From: an uncultured Oscillospiraceae bacterium
GTDB lineage: Bacteria > Bacillota > Clostridia > Oscillospirales > Oscillospiraceae
NCBI GenBank assembly: GCA_944385595.1
Contig: CALWXY010000094.1
Coordinates: 1 to 5,852 of the forward strand
Reading direction: 5' to 3'
DNA length: 5,852 nucleotides
Below are positions 5,262 to 5,852 of this stretch, in pieces. Position numbers and translations under genes: made by a program. The notes below the pieces were generated by a model. That model had not been told where the DNA came from. It made no database searches and was given only the letters and a program-made list of their open reading frames with translations. Every line of letters begins with the position of its first letter. Position 1 is the stretch's first letter.

Positions 5262-5737
5262 TCACTGTTCATCCTGCGGCAGATATCCGCGGATGCTGTA
5301 GCGCCGCCGCCCGGCGGTGCGCTTGCCGTACTGGATGGCCTGCTGCGGGCACTCGTTTATGCAGCGCAGGCACTGATAGCACTGCGCCGCCCAGGCCGGC
5401 CTGCCGTTTTTCATGGTGATGGCGCTGGCCGGGCAGCTCGCGGCGCAAATGCCGCAGCCTGTACAGCCGTCATCGGCGAAAAACGGCTTCGCGCTCCGGG
5501 CGAAGCGGTTGAAGCCATAGTTCACAATGCCGGATTTGAGTCCCGCCATGCGCCCCTCATGGACGCGGCAGACCCGCTCCCGCCGCAGAATCTCGCCGGA
5601 AATGCGCTCCAGCTCCGCCCGCGCGGCGGCGCGCTCAGCTTTGCGATGTCCAGAGCCTCGTCCCCGGTGAGGCGCGCGAGCCGCCGCGCCGCCCACGCCG
5701 AGTTGCCCGTCCCGGAAAAATAGAAAATCATATTCAC
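5262..5737 (-). pseudogene. EFR1-type flavodoxin/ferredoxin protein with central deletion and frameshift
   Basis: From GTG 5737 (or ATG 5731, the usual family start) the frame reads MIFYFSGTGNSAWAARRLA and on to LDIAKL, the flavin phosphate-binding loop of a flavodoxin-like domain. Near 5622-5640 it jumps in another frame to the C-terminal part: ELERISGEILRRER, then KSGIVNYGFNRFARSAKPFF and two complete [4Fe-4S] motifs, CTGCGICAASCP and CYQCLRCINECP (5349-5465), ending CPQQAIQYGKRTAGRRRY. The rest of the flavodoxin core, about 100 residues or more in relatives, is absent. As written, translation from the real start stops after about 71 residues, upstream of the clusters. Intact EFR1 proteins are presumed electron carriers. 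A near-consensus promoter and GGGAGG (5747-5752) remain. It is the first gene of a two-gene operon with the hydrolase remnant. Confidence 0.85.
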
Positions 5738-5781
5738 GCCCGCCTTCCTCCCCGCGCCGCGCGCGGGATGTTTTTGCCTGC

Positions 5782-5810
5782 ATTATAAACACCGGGCGGC
5801 AAAATCACAA
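5782..5810 (-). promoter_or_regulatory. promoter of the EFR1-hydrolase operon
   Basis: Read on the minus strand, TTGTGA (5810-5805) and TATAAT (5787-5782) are separated by 17 bases, close to the sigma-A consensus. Transcription would begin near 5775, leaving a leader of about 40 bases with GGGAGG ahead of the start codon. The promoter has no visible damage. Confidence 0.85.
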
Positions 5811-5852
5811 CCGAAAACGGGGATTATCCGCCGCGCGCCTCCGACGGCATCG
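5811..5852. other. window end, nothing recognised
   Basis: These 42 bases lie upstream of the minus-strand promoter. They are too short to show a coding frame, and no terminator or repeat was seen. Confidence 0.3.

Noticed and set aside
5262..5792. A 176-residue ferredoxin starting at 5792
   Set aside because: That start lies upstream of the predicted transcription start, and its first ~55 residues are out-of-frame shadow of the flavodoxin-like N-terminus. The two [4Fe-4S] motifs belong to the broken EFR1 gene.

Overview
The window is GC-rich bacterial DNA with strong AGGAGG-type ribosome binding sites, sigma-A-like promoters and T-tailed hairpin terminators. The gene content (YcxB-like protein, short MerR regulator, EFR1-type flavodoxin/ferredoxin protein, trans-acting prolyl-tRNA editing protein) suggests a high-GC member of the Clostridia, probably an Oscillospiraceae-like gut or anaerobic Firmicute. 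This assignment is inferred from protein style, not from a search. No tRNA, rRNA, CRISPR array or insertion sequence was seen.

Left half (1-3833), apparently intact. A YcxB-like two-helix membrane protein (44-559) ends at a strong terminator (578-611). A likely operon follows: a short MerR-family regulator (713-1039), preceded by a perfect 9+1+9 palindrome overlapping a TTGACT box, and a secreted lipoprotein (1097-2452) built from three diverged copies of one domain. A 172-base leader with several small hairpins precedes a 6-pyruvoyl-tetrahydropterin-synthase/QueD-like protein (2625-3191). That protein lacks the family's catalytic cysteine and ends in a zinc ribbon. It converges on an unrecognised zinc-ribbon protein on the minus strand (3252-3833), with one terminator hairpin between them.

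Right half (3834-5852), mostly broken. Back-to-back promoters (3892-3920 minus, 3932-3960 plus) drive the zinc-ribbon gene leftward and a three-gene operon rightward: a ~70-residue hypothetical protein, a 58-residue hypothetical protein and a prolyl-tRNA editing protein. The first and third genes each carry a one-base frameshift at the same local sequence, AAAAGCG, and one extra A repairs each of them. An 18-bp bidirectional terminator (4924-4962) separates this operon from a convergent minus-strand operon with a near-consensus promoter (5782-5810). That operon holds an EFR1-type protein and an alpha/beta-hydrolase-like membrane protein. Both keep recognisable N- and C-termini but have lost their middle sections.

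The most notable signal is this concentration of lesions: four of the five genes between 3990 and 5737 are damaged, while the promoters, Shine-Dalgarno sites and terminators around them look intact. This points either to very recent decay or to local sequence/assembly errors. I did not find convincing evidence of a wholly new multi-gene system. The pterin-synthase-like protein with a zinc ribbon and the MerR-lipoprotein pair are the best functional leads.
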